Program-made: the position numbers and the translations under genes
The notes under the pieces: model-generated
What the model saw: only the letters and a program-made list of their open reading frames with translations
Database searches by the model: none
What the model was told of the DNA's origin: nothing
Part shown: positions 1 through 13,700 of the stretch, piece by piece
Numbering within the stretch: position 1 is the first letter of the stretch
How the letters are laid out: the number at the start of each line of letters is the position of its first letter
Origin: Chionis minor
Taxonomy: Eukaryota; Chordata; Aves; Charadriiformes; Chionididae
NCBI GenBank assembly: GCA_013398295.1
Contig: VZSF01002920.1
Span: forward strand, 1 to 64,000
Length of the DNA stretch: 64,000 nt
Direction: 5' to 3'

Positions 1-62
1 CAGGGGGGTTGGAAATAGATGACCCTTAAGGGCCCTTCCAACCCAAACCATGCTATGATTGA
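1..62 (+). mobile_element. CR1 LINE, 3'-end fragment
   Basis: The conserved CR1 3' end is readable (GGTTGGAAATAGATGA, CTTCCAACCC, ATGCTATGATT), cut by the window edge. One tail unit is left. Confidence 0.8.
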
Positions 63-3000
63 CGCAGGTTACTGAGTGCGTCGGGGAGGGCCAGGCCTCA
101 CACAGGGGTTCAAGGATGAGGGAACAAGGGTATGTTGGGTGCCTTTAAATTTTTAGTGAAACCGATTTAATTTGTAACACAAAAAATCTTTTCACCTTTT
201 GTGGCAGGAAGGAAAGGGTTTCCTCGTGGTTTGCCATCCAGATTGTGTGGTTCCCTGCTGCGCTGCGTGGGGCGGGTGGTTCATGCGGTCCTGGCAGTGC
301 AGAGGCAACAGTCCCAGGCTGCGTCACCAGGGAGTCAGCCATCGCACGGCCTCCCGCAGGCTGCTACACTTTGAGGTGAAATACCTAAAAATAGTAGGTA
401 CTTCAGGCTCTCCAGGGTTCAGCTGCTGAAGAGAAATCGTGTATACAGTCAGCGGCTCCCCCTGCTTCTCTCCCATGTGGCAGCAACTAGCTGGGATGGA
501 GGTTGAAGACCTTTCAAAGCCTGAAGATCCACAGTACAGCTGCCTTATGGCCAACCTGGCTTTCAGCTGCGTGAAAGAGACGCTCATGCTTCTCACACAT
601 AAAGGTGAAAAACAGATGTCAAAATGAGCACCTTGCTCGATTTCTCTGTTTTTAGGTGAAGAATGTGTTGGCCTCACATCCTCTGATAAATTCATAGTCC
701 GTCAGAAAGGTACTAAAGCAATCCCCCTGTGGTGATTTATTCTGTTTGTATTGTAGGAAAGAACTGAAGAAGCACAGGAGGAAAGTAATTAGAGAAGCAC
801 AGGAGGAGGACCTGTGAACACAAGTCTTTGTACAAAGCTGTACTGACTTCTCTTCGTATCTTCCAAAAGATCAGGCAGGAACAGATGGCAACCCCTTCTG
901 CTCTGCTTATAGGCCCTTTTCGCTGTACTTAAGAGCCTGTAATTGCGTCCGAAAGTGTAAGGAAGGGAGAATATGATGGAAAATCCTGAGCTTCCAGCAT
1001 AAAAAGACCTTAAAATATATGCATATACAGGACTGTGCAATCTCCAGATCTTGCAGAGGTGGCTTGGGCTTTTGCTGTAAAGGAAAAACAGTAGGAACCA
1101 GTGCTTCCAAAGAACTTTCTGCAGTCCTAGGTTCTTCACTTTTCATTCCTTTCTTGTATGTGCATATTTTAATGGAAGAGGAAATGTTTTAGCTAAAGAA
1201 TATTGTCAGCATTTTGCTCATTGAAAATGTATGTAAAAAGATAAAACACATGGAAGCACTTTACAAGGCACTTGATTTTTATTTTTTTTTAATTTAATAA
1301 AATGAACATTTTATAGCCAAAACCATTTCAAGGACATTTACAGTCCTCTGTTGCTGGTCACAGTGTAAATAGCTAAAAATATAGCACAGCTTAGATGGGT
1401 ACATGCTGGTACTGTCCTCACCTCTCTGACCATTTGTATTCCTTCATTTTTTTTCTTATTTCTGGTAACATTTACTGTTTGTTCCTTATGTAGATCTTGC
1501 CATTCAAAGAGAGTTCTGGGTGTTATGGGTGGTAGGTTTTGCTTCATACTGTTCTCAGACCAGCCGGCTGGTAGCTATTTGTAAGGGCCCTTTAACCTTC
1601 AGGCTCTATTGTTAGGATTTTGTTTGCTTTTTTAATAGGGGTAGGCAGGAAAGGGAAGAAAAAAGGACTATTTTCAGACCTTGTGTTTCATTAATTATGC
1701 AAAAGCTGTTTCTGTTTTTGTATCATGGCAAAGCAGCAAGTCCTGAAGGGGAATGGAAATACCAGTATCTGGTGGTGAGTCGAAGGGACCCAGTGAAAAA
1801 TAGATTTTTGCCTTTGATACTTAAGTTTGCAGTAATATCAGCAAACAGCTGATATTATCATGTATAAAACATCCAGTTTCAAACAAAGTTCTCTCAAGGA
1901 AAGCCACCAGCTAGAATTACCTGTATATATTTTGAAGACGTTGCAGTGCTCTTTCTGATCTCTCTTGGGGAAATTGCTGTCGTTGTTTATGTGAGGCTTT
2001 CCTCTGAATTTCTCACTGTAGTCCGTAGGGTTCAAGCTGTGTCACCCACTGCTGATGTCTGTAAGCTTTATGGGAAGCTGCTCTCCTGTACTTTTCCATT
2101 TCAGGATGCCAGCTTGTAACATCAAGGTACTGAAATACACTGGAAGTGACATAACATGTATCAATATAAGCAAGTGTAATGATTTTAAAGATTTATATTA
2201 CAAATACTTATTTAATAAACAGTTTATATTATCCTCATCAGTCTTATCTTTGACAGAAAAGATGTGTATCTGAATTTTGTCTTTAAATGTGGACCTCTAC
2301 AATAATTTTTCATACTTTGAGTTTCAGAGTTTAAATATTCACACAATTTCAGAAACAACATTTGCAACTGAAAATGGAGTAAAAAGGTGAGGAAAACTTT
2401 CTACTTAAAGTTCATTTTTCTCGCACTACAAATAATTTTAAAGGTTTTATCAAAGTCTGAATTATCTAAATGCAAGAAATTAGTTCTCTGAGGATTTATT
2501 ATTTTTTTTCAGTAGTGTCACGTCATTTCCCAAATCTTGATTTTATCCCAGTGCTGAATTTAGGTCACGCAGTTTGCTTAGTTTCCCTAAGATGAAGAGA
2601 CAGGTGATTACACCAAAGAATACGCAGGCTTAAAGGAGAACGTGGCTGGCTCTCCATGGAAAAAAGTTTCCTACCATCTCTTCCACCTCGTGTTATTCTC
2701 GGTGACAAGTGGAGCAGCCTGGGACAAGTGTAAACCTCCCTGCAGCGACCACATAAGCATGGCTGGGGGAGAGCGGGAGTGAGAGCGTATGATTATTGTC
2801 ACCGCATGGGAGGGCTATGTCAACAGGGCAGCCCAAGAACAAAAAAAAAAAGGAAGGGCTTGATTCCCTCAACACCCTTTTTGGTTGGGCATGTAGTCCG
2901 CTTACTGCAAAACCGCCTGTGGTAACCGAAAAAAGGAACTTTGTGGTTGGAAGTGGGTTTTGGGCTGTGAAGACAAAAGTAAGTCTTCTTCTTCTTACTC

Positions 3001-4730
3001 TCTTTTTAAGTAAAACGCGTTGTTTTTCTCAAGAGAGACCTCATAGAAGAGGACTGGATTTGCATCATTACTAAATCAATGGCAAATAGCATATTAGTTA
3101 TTTTAATGACAAGAGGTTCGTTCACTTCTACTCTTTGTGCACTGAACCTTTAAATGTTTAGGAATCCCAGCCCGCTCTGGAGGTAACTGAATCATCTATT
3201 AAGTTATGGCTGGTTTCAGATTCAGTCACTGCATTTCCTTTCTCGCAGAGATTTTAGATTGCGGGTTTTGGGCAGGTGATACTCTGGAAGAAAGAGGATC
3301 TGGAGCTTATGGTGGGTATTTCTCTATATCGAATTTATATCTTGTAGATTTCAGTTGCAGGAGGACATGAATTAGCAACTGAAGTTGCAAAAGTTGACAA
3401 TTATGTTTTAGTTTAATTAGTCAGGAAAGCCTCTGCTGATTCCATATGGATGTGAAAGTGTAGTGTCAGTAGGAAGAATCCCCTCCTTTTGTGGGTCAGC
3501 CATGCAGCTGAGCGTCCTCGCTGCGAAAGTGAGCAGGCTGGAGCCTGAGAACCAATGCTGTGGGACAATAAGTTCTTTCATTTCTCGCACGAATGCCATC
3601 CTGGGTGCCAGCTAGAACTTTTTCTCTCCCTGTAGTGCCTGTTACGCATGTCCTTCTGTTTGCTGTATCTTTTCTAGCTGTCATTTTCAACCTCAGACTG
3701 TTTACTTGAAGGAAAGTAATTTGTGCCCTTCCATTCTGCTCTGCAAAGGATAACATTGATTTTGCTTTGGATGTGGAATCATACTTTGAATATGCTGGGG
3801 CAAGATATGGGCAATTGTGGTTTAAGTTTGAAATCAGTTATGGGGAGATGTAGCTCTTTTCAAGAGTTCCTCTACAATTCCTTTGTGGCCTGAAGCATTG
3901 GACTATATCACTGTCCTTTTCAGGACTGTGGAGAAGGTGGACTAAACAACATCCTGGAATTTGAGGCATTTTCTCTCTCCTTTTAATATTTACTTATTGA
4001 TCATTGCCTGCAGTAAGTGTGGAACAGTTCTGTAGCGGCTCTGCAAATTAGAGGGAAACATTTTCCTTTCCCCAGCCCAGCTAGCATCTAGCCTTGCATC
4101 AAAGCTCATCTCCAAAATTGTATAGCGCAGGGTTTGTTGAAACGCTCTTTTTATTCTCTTTGGTTGGTTTATACCTCACCAGGGGTGTGACTTCTGAGTT
4201 TTACACCCAGCAATAACCATGAGTGGAGTAAATAAGTTGATTTTGATTTATCCACAGGTACTAAAAGGAATGTTTGTTACTTCCTCTCTGTTTCCTGGCA
4301 GTTTTCAAATTCAATGTAATGAAATCTCCCTTCAGCCATTAATCAGCTGCCATAAAGCTCAAGAACTTCACCAGTTAAAGAAAGAAAAAGAAAAACATGT
4401 CCTTCCCTTACTGCGGTCTGCAAATCCGTCATTAGAGCACATTTCCTTAACAACAGAAATCTTGCTCTGGCTTTGAAACGTCAGTTCTTGTTTGCAGCGT
4501 GACTGACCTCCCACCCTCAGCAGCGTGGTTCTGACCAGGAAGCCTCGTCCTTACTGAGTGGAGGGGAGCAGAGGCAAGTGCATTCCAAATCCACCCTTTT
4601 TACTGTGAGCGCTATGTGTGACAGACATACTTGCCCGCTAAGAGCTGGCTTGAGATCCCTAGTTTACCCCCAATAGGCCAATGAACAGCTGGCAAATATG
4701 TAATGCAACTCGGCAACAGTTGTGATTTGT
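63..4730. other. Intergenic, no gene recognised
   Basis: AT-rich DNA with only short frames on both strands. A 25-base-spaced repeat of AGAAGCACAGGAGGA occurs at about 768-806 and an A run near 2829-2841. No family similarity was seen. Confidence 0.6.
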
Positions 4731-4975
4731 ATCATAGAATCACTTGGGTTGGAAGAGACCTTCAAGATCATCGAGTTCAACGATAAACCTATGCCAAAAC
4801 CACCCCTAAACCATGTCACTCAGCACCACGTCTACCTGCCTTTTAAATACCTCCAGGGATAGTGATTCCACCACCTCCCTGGGCAGCCTGTTCCAATGCG
4901 TGATAACCCTTTCGGTAAAGAAGTTTTTCCTAATATCCAACCTAAACCTCCCCTGGCACAACTTGAGGCCCATTT
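4731..4975 (-). mobile_element. CR1 LINE, 5'-truncated, 3' end of ORF2 and 3' UTR
   Basis: In reverse: a tail (ATCATAGAATCA on the + strand), then the CR1 ORF2 C-terminus with [20 protein letters not shown] and [12 protein letters not shown]. Similarity stops at about 4975, where the + strand turns into an unrelated T-rich run. Non-functional fragment. Confidence 0.9.
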
Positions 4976-6557
4976 TTCTTTTTTCTTTTAATCCTGTATC
5001 CAGCAAATAACAACCATAAGGAACAGGCAGGAACCGCACCTTGGTTGTTGTTGGGGTTGTGCTGGGGCTCACACCACCAGATCCTTACTGCAGCCCTGTG
5101 GTGTGTCAGGGCTGGCCGTGTCCTGCCAGTCCGGTTCTGCTGCTGCCACCCTCCAGGAGGCCAAAGAGCAAGATCCCATCAAAGGTCAGTCTTCATCTGG
5201 CAGATGGGTCCAGACCTGGGGCTTCTCTGGTGCATCAGACTGTCTCTTGTGTATCGGTACTTCTTTAATCATCTTGTTTCTGTGTGGTTTTCCTAGTTGA
5301 TGCAAATATTTAGGGGGAAAAAAAAAGAAAAAAAGCAGTCTTTATGCATTAGTGTTCTTGAAGGCTGCACCTCATAAAGCAAGACTGAGAACGCGCGTAT
5401 CTTGATTGGCCTGATTTTTGTGTTCAGGGAGTTATATCAGCTCCGGGCCAACTAGAGCCACTGGTGCGGTGAACTGTATTGTTTTTATAGGAAAAAGGGA
5501 ATATGTGTAACAAATCTAGAAGCTTAACAAATGTATGCTGTAGGAGCTTTAACAAATGTAAACAAAATGAGACTGAACATGCTGCAAAATGGCTTGAGAA
5601 GATGGATGAAAAGCATCTATGTTATTTTTTTCCAAAACCGTATGTGCAGTCAATTGGCTGTGGCTTATGCGTGTGATGCACCAACAAGAAAATCTGCAGT
5701 CTGACCAGTTGTTTCACCTCAGAGATAACTAAGTCTAAAAGTAAATCTTTGTTTTTGATTGCATCCTACTAGGTAAAGATAGTCAAATTTCTAGAATTTA
5801 TCACAGTCAGTCAAGTTATTTTAATTGGTATTTTCCTGGCTACCCTATTATTACTTTCAATTAAGGACTCTTCCCATGGTATGTTAAGATGGCACATACA
5901 AATGATATCAGTGCTTTATGCGGATATCTACTTTGCTCATGCTCATCAACTCAACCTGAAGGAGAAGTTGTCCTATGAGAACTAATCTAGCTGATTTTTT
6001 CTTTTTCTAAGTAAAATACTGCTGTATGTGTAGTGCAGCAGTGCCTGAAGCCCCGTGCAGATTTGGCGCCCATGTGCCTTGTAAACACATACGAGAACCC
6101 AGAGGCTGATCCGGAGGGAGGCGACATTAAACTTGCAGAACACCCACAGGAGTCTGCTTCCTAAATCTAACTATCCTTGAATAAATGTTGAGTCTGTGTG
6201 CTACAACCTGACATAGAGAAATTTAGTTAAGTTCCTTTAATCAAATTTATTTCTGTACTTTTTTGTGACAAATAAATTTTGGAGCGTGTAACACTTTTTT
6301 TTTTTTTTTTGTAGATGTCATGTTTCTTCAAGCCTACCATCACATGTATTAAATATATATATATATTTATTTCAATTTCAGACCTACCATTTTTCAGCTG
6401 ACATAATATTTTTGTGGATTCTAGGAGGGTCAGAACTTATTTTATTTGAACTTCAGAGTTGGTTTGGCAGAGTTTGCTGCAACAACATAACATGCAATGC
6501 TGACCTGCTTTGTCCAGTTAAGTTTCTTGGCCTTGAATTTTATTGTCTCTATTTAAA

Positions 6558-6600
6558 NCAGGTATGTGAGTGGGGGGGGGGGGGGGTGTGGGGGAGGGGG
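6558..6600 (+). repeat. Single N followed by poly-G / G-rich tract
   Basis: An N at 6558 is followed 14 bases on by 15 consecutive G (6572-6586), then two further G5 runs (6590-6594 and 6596-6600). The tract fits a G-quadruplex pattern and is a likely cause of sequencing drop-out at the N. Confidence 0.75.
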
Positions 6601-9600
6601 CGTGTTAATTTTTCACTAAACTTCCTAAAAGCTAAGCCATTTTTAACTGCGGTAGAAAGTAATTTGTTCAAATCAGATAGAGTAAGTCCCAGTATGATTT
6701 TTTTAAACTATTTTAATACTATCTATACACTGTTGTAGGATGAGGTATGATATTTCAATATATATAGACAATATAGAATTATCCTCACAATGATACATTA
6801 TGACAATTATTTTGGAAAGGTGTTTTGATTTCTGCTAGCTACAGTGATCAATTCAGAACAAGAAAACATGAGAAATGTTCTTAGTGCAGAATAGACAGCC
6901 TTTAGTTATTATGTTCTCCTGCTTGTGAATGTCATCTAGATTGCCAACATAGGAAATAAATTCACTTTCTTTTCCAGGTTGCTCACGGTTGTAACCATAG
7001 CATAACTCTGTGGGAATACGGGTGGTCTTACAAGTGTTACGGTGCTCTGTAACCCAAAATCTCTAACCAAGTATAACTGAATCATGGTTCCAGTCGCCAA
7101 AGCAGGTTTAGGTGTGTTCAACTGCTGCACTGTATCTATTCTTCTCCTTCCTCTGGCCACCTCTGTGAGCAAGGTCAAGGCTGAAAGAGAGTATTGTACA
7201 GGCCCATGTCATATGGAGACTTCCTTCACACTGAAATAATCTGGTGTTAGCTGGTCTCCTGAGGAATGGTATAAAGCAGATGGACTGGAATAAATGCATG
7301 AACTCTAAACTTTCAAAAGAGAAGACAGAAATCGATTCATATTTATACTGAGAAACTGTTTTTGACGAAATAACAACCCACTCAATTTTTTATATCGTCC
7401 TTGACTATACAGGTTTGCCAAAGTCTCTATAATTGTATGTGGTTTATTTCAAATATGATGCAATCCATAACCTCGAGCCTGCTCAATTTTGCAATATGAG
7501 CTGTCTTTATCCATTATTTATTGTCTTCTAATATGAGGAGGATCAGAATATTAGACAGAAAGAGCACAGTGCCTTTGAAGATGAGTCATAGGAATGAGAT
7601 GAAATTCAGCAGTAGAAAGCGCTGAGCTCAAGTCTCTTGGTTGAGAACGGCCGAGGCGGGGGACTAAGAATGGTTGGGAGCTGCCCCGGCAAGGTGAATG
7701 CACGTCCCGGGAGCTTTGGGGCTGAGATTCCTGCTAAAGCCAGGGAGGTGTTAGTGCTTTTGTGCAAGGCCCTAATGCACCTTATCAGAAATAATGTGTG
7801 TGATTCTCTCTGCCTGTTTTCTAGAAGATGAATTCAGATTGGAACAGGTTCAGAGGAAAGATAGCATGCCTGGGAGAATAGCAAAGAGGAGAAGAGGTAT
7901 CATGGCAAAACAAAATGATGGCATACCTAAGATATAACTGTTTAAATACAGTGTACTTCCTGATCATTGAGTAGACATCGTTTCTGTGCATACATGTAAT
8001 TTCTAAACAATCCACATTGACTGCATCCTCGTTTACCAGGTGATGAGGGACTTTATGAGGAATACATCTGAAAAAAATTTCTTTTTTTAAAGGAAAGGGC
8101 AACATTGATTCAAGAAAAATGTTTAGCAGTTAATAATGGATACTTGGAGACAGAAATTTATGGATTCCTAATTGTGAGGACAGTCTGTAACGTGTCTCCA
8201 GCAGGATTAAGTAGGGGCAAAAAATTGAACTGCTTTTAAGCTGGAGCTCAAGGCATTTATCAAAGTGATTCTATGAAGTGTTGCTTTTAACACCAAAGGA
8301 CAGGACTCAATAATTCAGAAAATCCCTTTAGTTTTTCTGTTCATATTTGTCTTTTAGGTATCTTACCATGTGAAAAGTAATAATAAAACCAGTCACTGCT
8401 ATGGAAAGAATTCGGAATCCTTCTATCTTAAGTTGTGTAAAAATAATAAATGATTTGGGGCCTGTTGGAGAACAGTAGCTTCTAAACAAATCTGTCAAAT
8501 CCTAATTTCAGTCTCTGTTTAGTCTGCAGCGGTGAAATTGCTCTGAATAGAAAATACATTATAAAATATATCTAACGGGTCTTGTCAAAAAGCTTTTCCA
8601 TTCTATTTAGCACTTTCCAATAACAGACAATCTTTACTGCATTTAGTAAAAAAATTAAAACTGCTGAAGCCAGAACAGATTGCTGGTTAGTTTAAAACAA
8701 AAGAGTTTCTACCCTCTCTTTACAGCATACTGCTCACTCCCTGTACCTAGAAGTCAGTGGTTAAATAAAGTATTTCTGGGAGGAAGTTTCCACTCTGAGT
8801 CATGGGATTGACAACCTTTATAGAAATGTAAATGCAACTCTATTAAACAATAGACTTCTATAAACGCTGAAGGGTAGATTTCTTTCACTGGGTGCGGGGG
8901 CACTAAGCTACAGTGTCTCGGAGAACAGCTTGTAGAGAATTTGTGTAGCTATGAAAAGCAATGAGGCTGGGAACACCTCTAGCATCCCATCAGGAGGCCG
9001 GGCTATCTAATGGTACAGGATGCACCAGCCTGCAGCAATTATCTAAATGGTGTTCACCCACAGGAATAAAGCAATAACCACATAACTAAGAAATTGTTGG
9101 GTTTTCTTTCAATACACCATTAGAGCTGGATAACGTTCTTGCAAGCGTCATTGGAAACAGGTATGTCAATAAAATGCAAATAACTCTCACAATGCTTCCT
9201 GGTGTGTATTTTAAACATACAGCATTTAGAAAAATAATTTCCTCTAAACTTACTTTGTGGATTCATCAACATTTGCTCTATCTGCCGTAACTATCCATTT
9301 GGCTTCATTTTGAGTTCAGTCTCATGCAACTGCAGAATTTGGTCATGGGTTTTACCCTTATAGCCTCTGGCTAACCTGTAAGTGAAAAATGTAAGTGTGC
9401 TAAAAATGCTAAAAAAAGGCAGACACCACTCTTGTCACAGAAAAATAAGATATGCATAGGGGAAATGAATTTTTCTAATACTAAAAATAATCATTTAACA
9501 AATGTAAAAGCCAGTCAACCCACTCAGGACACTGAGCGTACACACCGAGGAGAAAACTAGACAGATCACAGATGATGTTGTAACGACGCAAAGGAAGAAT

Positions 9601-10684
9601 GCTGAAAAAAGGAGATGGGAAGATGTTGGACAGCTTTCTGGAACAGCAGAGAAAACACCAGCAGGCTGGGAGTACGTGAGGTTCCTGTTCCGATTGAATC
9701 CCAGCACAAACAAGCGCCAGCGCAAGATCACGCTTCTGTGAAGCTGCCCCTAGTCGCTGGGCTGGGCTCCTGGTGAAATCTTCGGGCACAGACCCTCCTT
9801 GGTGGTGGGCAGTTCTCAGTGAAGCTCTCAAAGCCTACACAGATATGTGAGCACAAAACCCGCCACTCCCAACGTAATCCCTTCTGCTGGTCACGCACAC
9901 GATGCTGTGCAAGTCGTTTCTTGTTTTCGCCCTTTCGCTATCACAACCTTGAGATCACTTAAGATATGGCGCTGGTGTCAGCTTCCTGGGGAAGGGTGTC
10001 TCAAGGTGATCGCAAGCTCTATGTGTGGATGCAAACCCTGTATGGCTCAGCACTGTGCGTATCAGAAGAGAAGCATGCCAAAAGAGAGGCCCTGCCGCTA
10101 TTCAAGAATGCTGCTGTCGACACTTTCTGTCTTGTAGCAGTAATTTTGTTCACCATCTCCATTTCCACATGTTATTTCTTCTTTCTTAATTTAAAGCACG
10201 CAGTGGTCAGCTGGTCTCTAACTTTCTCTTCTTCCTCAAAAGCAAACTTCATAATAAAAGTCCAAAGTCTGGGTTTTGCTGTACTTGTTTTCCACTTGAT
10301 GAAACTAAATAGCTCAAGTTGTGCCAAAAAGTTTTAACAAGCAAACAAACAAAACACAGTAAACAATCTACACAGTTGTGTTTCAACACATGCTTCAGAG
10401 CCAGCAGTCAGAGATTTAAAATATTTGGAAACAAAGTCAGCCATTGACCAATGCAGCCCATAAAGTCAATCAGCCGTAATATCCTCTCTAAAGATTAGGA
10501 GTGCTTTTGCAGTGGGGGGTATCCCCTCTCCCCCCAGCAAAACATGCGCTTTACAAGTCTGTAATGCATCAACATTTCACATCTCATGATAGCCCACAAT
10601 CCAGAAAGCAACATGTTCAATTGGAGTTGTTTTCATTAAAATTGCCATGTATTGCCGAGACGGCAGCATTTGTGTGTATATGTA

Positions 10685-10702
10685 CATATATATATATATA
10701 TT
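10685..10702. repeat. (TA)n microsatellite
   Basis: Alternating TA for about 18 bases after TGTACA. Similar short TA tracts occur at 6353-6367 and 19783-19799. Confidence 0.8.
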
Positions 10703-13700
10703 AGTACCTATATTATCACTGATTTTTCTTGTTGTGCATGGCTATTCCAGCAGGGATGCATCCTGGCCACTTCAGTAAAAGAAAACTCTCACCAGAGGAG
10801 AACTATTTGCCTTCAACAAACTTGAAGAGCATCATTTGTCTCTGGCCTTTCAAATGCCTATTGTACTGGAACTTTTGTACCAGCTAAGGCTATAACTGGA
10901 CTTTCAATGCGGCTGTACTGTCTGGGTGAAATTTTAAAGCCCAGGGCTCCAAGGACAGGCAGCACTTCCAAGAAGGTACAGCTTTTTCTTAGAAAGCTTT
11001 GAATAGCTCTGCTTCCTCACATGGAATTTGAAGTCGCTGCTGGTCATCTAAGATGATTTGAATCCAAAAATATGTGAAAAACCTTCTGCTCTCAAAGTGC
11101 TGATGTGTTTGTGGGTTTTGTAAGTAGCTGTAAATGTCAACTTCCTCCTATCGTAAATATTTACAATGAATTAAAGAGATCTGTAGCGGGGGTGAGTTGA
11201 GCACAGTAGATGTATGAAAATTTAAATGCACTGTGAACCTGACTGGTTCTCCAGTGTGTAGCCTTATCTGCAGTGAGGTAGATGAGATTTTTACTAATGA
11301 AAGTTCTCGGAATGATCCTGGACCCCCAAACAGCTGTAACACAGTGCTCAACTGTTGTGTATTCTCTTTTCAGTCACTGCCTGTTTTGAGACTTAGAATC
11401 CTAAACTGTTCTATCAAAGCCCTTTTTGATACAATACTGAAAAGATTTCTGCCTCTCTTGAGCTGAATGGCAGGCAGTGAAGGTATAGAGACCTGATAAT
11501 AAATAATAAGAGTTTTTAAAGATACGATTATTAAATGAAGAATTTCCAAATTCTCTGGCTTTGGTTGTGTTTTGTGTTTCTATCTAAATGTTAAATAAAT
11601 CTTTTTTGATTGATAAGTCTTGATGTTGATAAATCTGGCTAAATCTTTTGATGTCTTCCATTTTATAACAATGAAGTTATCTCTAGCGTTTCTAATGCTC
11701 CCTCATTTTGCCCTGTCACAAATGCTGGAAAACAGAAACTATATTAAGGTGTTGCCCATTCTAATACAGGCAACTTAAGCAAGTGCAGAAAACACGACAA
11801 TTAACATGGCAATTGGTATGACGAATGATGGTGACCAAGCTTTCTGCAATTATAAAACCGGCTCTGGATTCTCTCGGTCTCCCTCCAAATTTTGTTCAAA
11901 CTGATGAGGCAAAGTTTAAAGTTTAGAGGATTTTTCCATTGAATTTAGGCGCTTGTCTTTGTTCTGCAACGATGGGCTGCAAATGGCAGGAGAAGAGACC
12001 TGGGGAAAGATTCCAACTGCATCACGCTCGCCATCGGGCCCCGGGTGCCTCAGAACAGCTTCTGCTCTCAGTGACATTTTCAACCCAAGAAACACGGCAG
12101 GAGATGAAAAGGTGGGTGGAGTGGCCAGCATTGGAATGAGCCAGACTGCTTCTAACATCAAAAGAGATTCAGTCCAAGAACTGGCCAAAGGGTCAGACAG
12201 ATTCTTGCTTTGCCTAAGGCAGTATTTCCATAATGATTTTGGTCTGTGCAAATGCTTACTACAAACATGGAGCCAGGGAGCATAGGCAAACTCCTACATT
12301 TGCCAAGGGGTTTGTGTTGGGCTAGGAATTGTCCTCCTTCCTTAAACGTTGGACATTTAACTTCTAGACAGTGTATCTTACCCAAATTACATTTATACTG
12401 TGTTTCTGTAACCTTTCAGTTTTCTATTATATGTTCTCAGTTTATTGCACAAGGTTCTGGTGTCTTTCCTCATTGGGTGAATAATTGGGCTGGTTTGCTA
12501 TATGCACTTTTAATATCTCTTGCTTAATCTCTAGAAATTCACAGGAAGCTCGTTACAACCTTGCTAAGTAAGATCTCAGGGAAGCATTTTCTTATTATTT
12601 GCCTTTACAGTTTTATATATATATATGTATAGCTCTTTATATTCTTATGCTTCTTCAGGATTAAACGCTGCCGTTATTTTACAACATGCATCCATGTAGT
12701 GTCCTGGAACATCCCTTCTCAAGAGAAGAGAAGGCCATGGGAAAGAGATCTCAGAGAGGATGTATCCCATCTGGAATCCCTGTAGTTATTTCCTGAGTCA
12801 GTGGTTCCAAAATGGAGACCTTCATCTCCTTGAGGGTAAGGTGTGGCATAAAGCCCAGATGAATAATTCCCTAGCAGCTTATCCTTCAAGAACTGGAAAC
12901 TTTGAGAGCTGTGTCCAGAAACATGTGGGTGCCAGGTAAGTCCAATTGGGCTTGTGCCTTGGTCCTGGCAGACGAGCAGAGTTGGTGGGGACAACGATGA
13001 GGGACAGAGAGCAGTCCCAGTCCTGGGCCGGGGCGGGGTGAAGGGAGAAACACTTGGACGTTGTCTGTTTTCCTGCATGAGCTTTGGGCAGCAGAAGGCT
13101 CTGAACAGCTGTCCTGTGTCACACCAGGAGGACAGACAAGACCTGTCCCACCTCTTCCTCTCACAAGAGGAGATCTCCACACTTTGCAGGTATAAGCGAA
13201 TTGTTGGACAGCAAAACCCACCAGCCTTCCCATTTTCTTCTCATGCTCTGGGAACAGCTAGTCCTGCAATGGGGTCAAGGGAAAGAGCTGTACCCAGGTG
13301 CTGTGAAGTTCAGCCTTCTGTTTAGCAACAGTGAAATGGCCTCTGAGCTTTGCTCACAAGGGGTAATGCCAACGCAGGACCATATTCTTTGCACGACTAT
13401 CTGATTTTTCAAAGGAGGCTACCCTTGGGCTACGTTTTGCTTTACAGCCCAGCTCATACTCTGGCATTGGTTTTGGAAAATAGTTATAATTAACAACAAA
13501 TATCTTAGGGTTAACTTGTATTTCAGGGATTAAAAAGAGCAGCTGTTGCTACTTTGCACATTAACTTTTGTTAATGCCACTTGGTACGTACATTTACCAA
13601 AGGCAAAAAGAACTGAAACCACCTCTAAAGGTAAAGCAGCCAGTATATATAGTTCCTCTTATAGGTTCACCACAAAGGATCATGCCAAGATATTGCCACT

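Noticed and set aside
12719..13180. 153-codon - strand frame
   Set aside because: No recognisable domain, overlapping frames on the other strand, and no repeat or exon context that supports coding.
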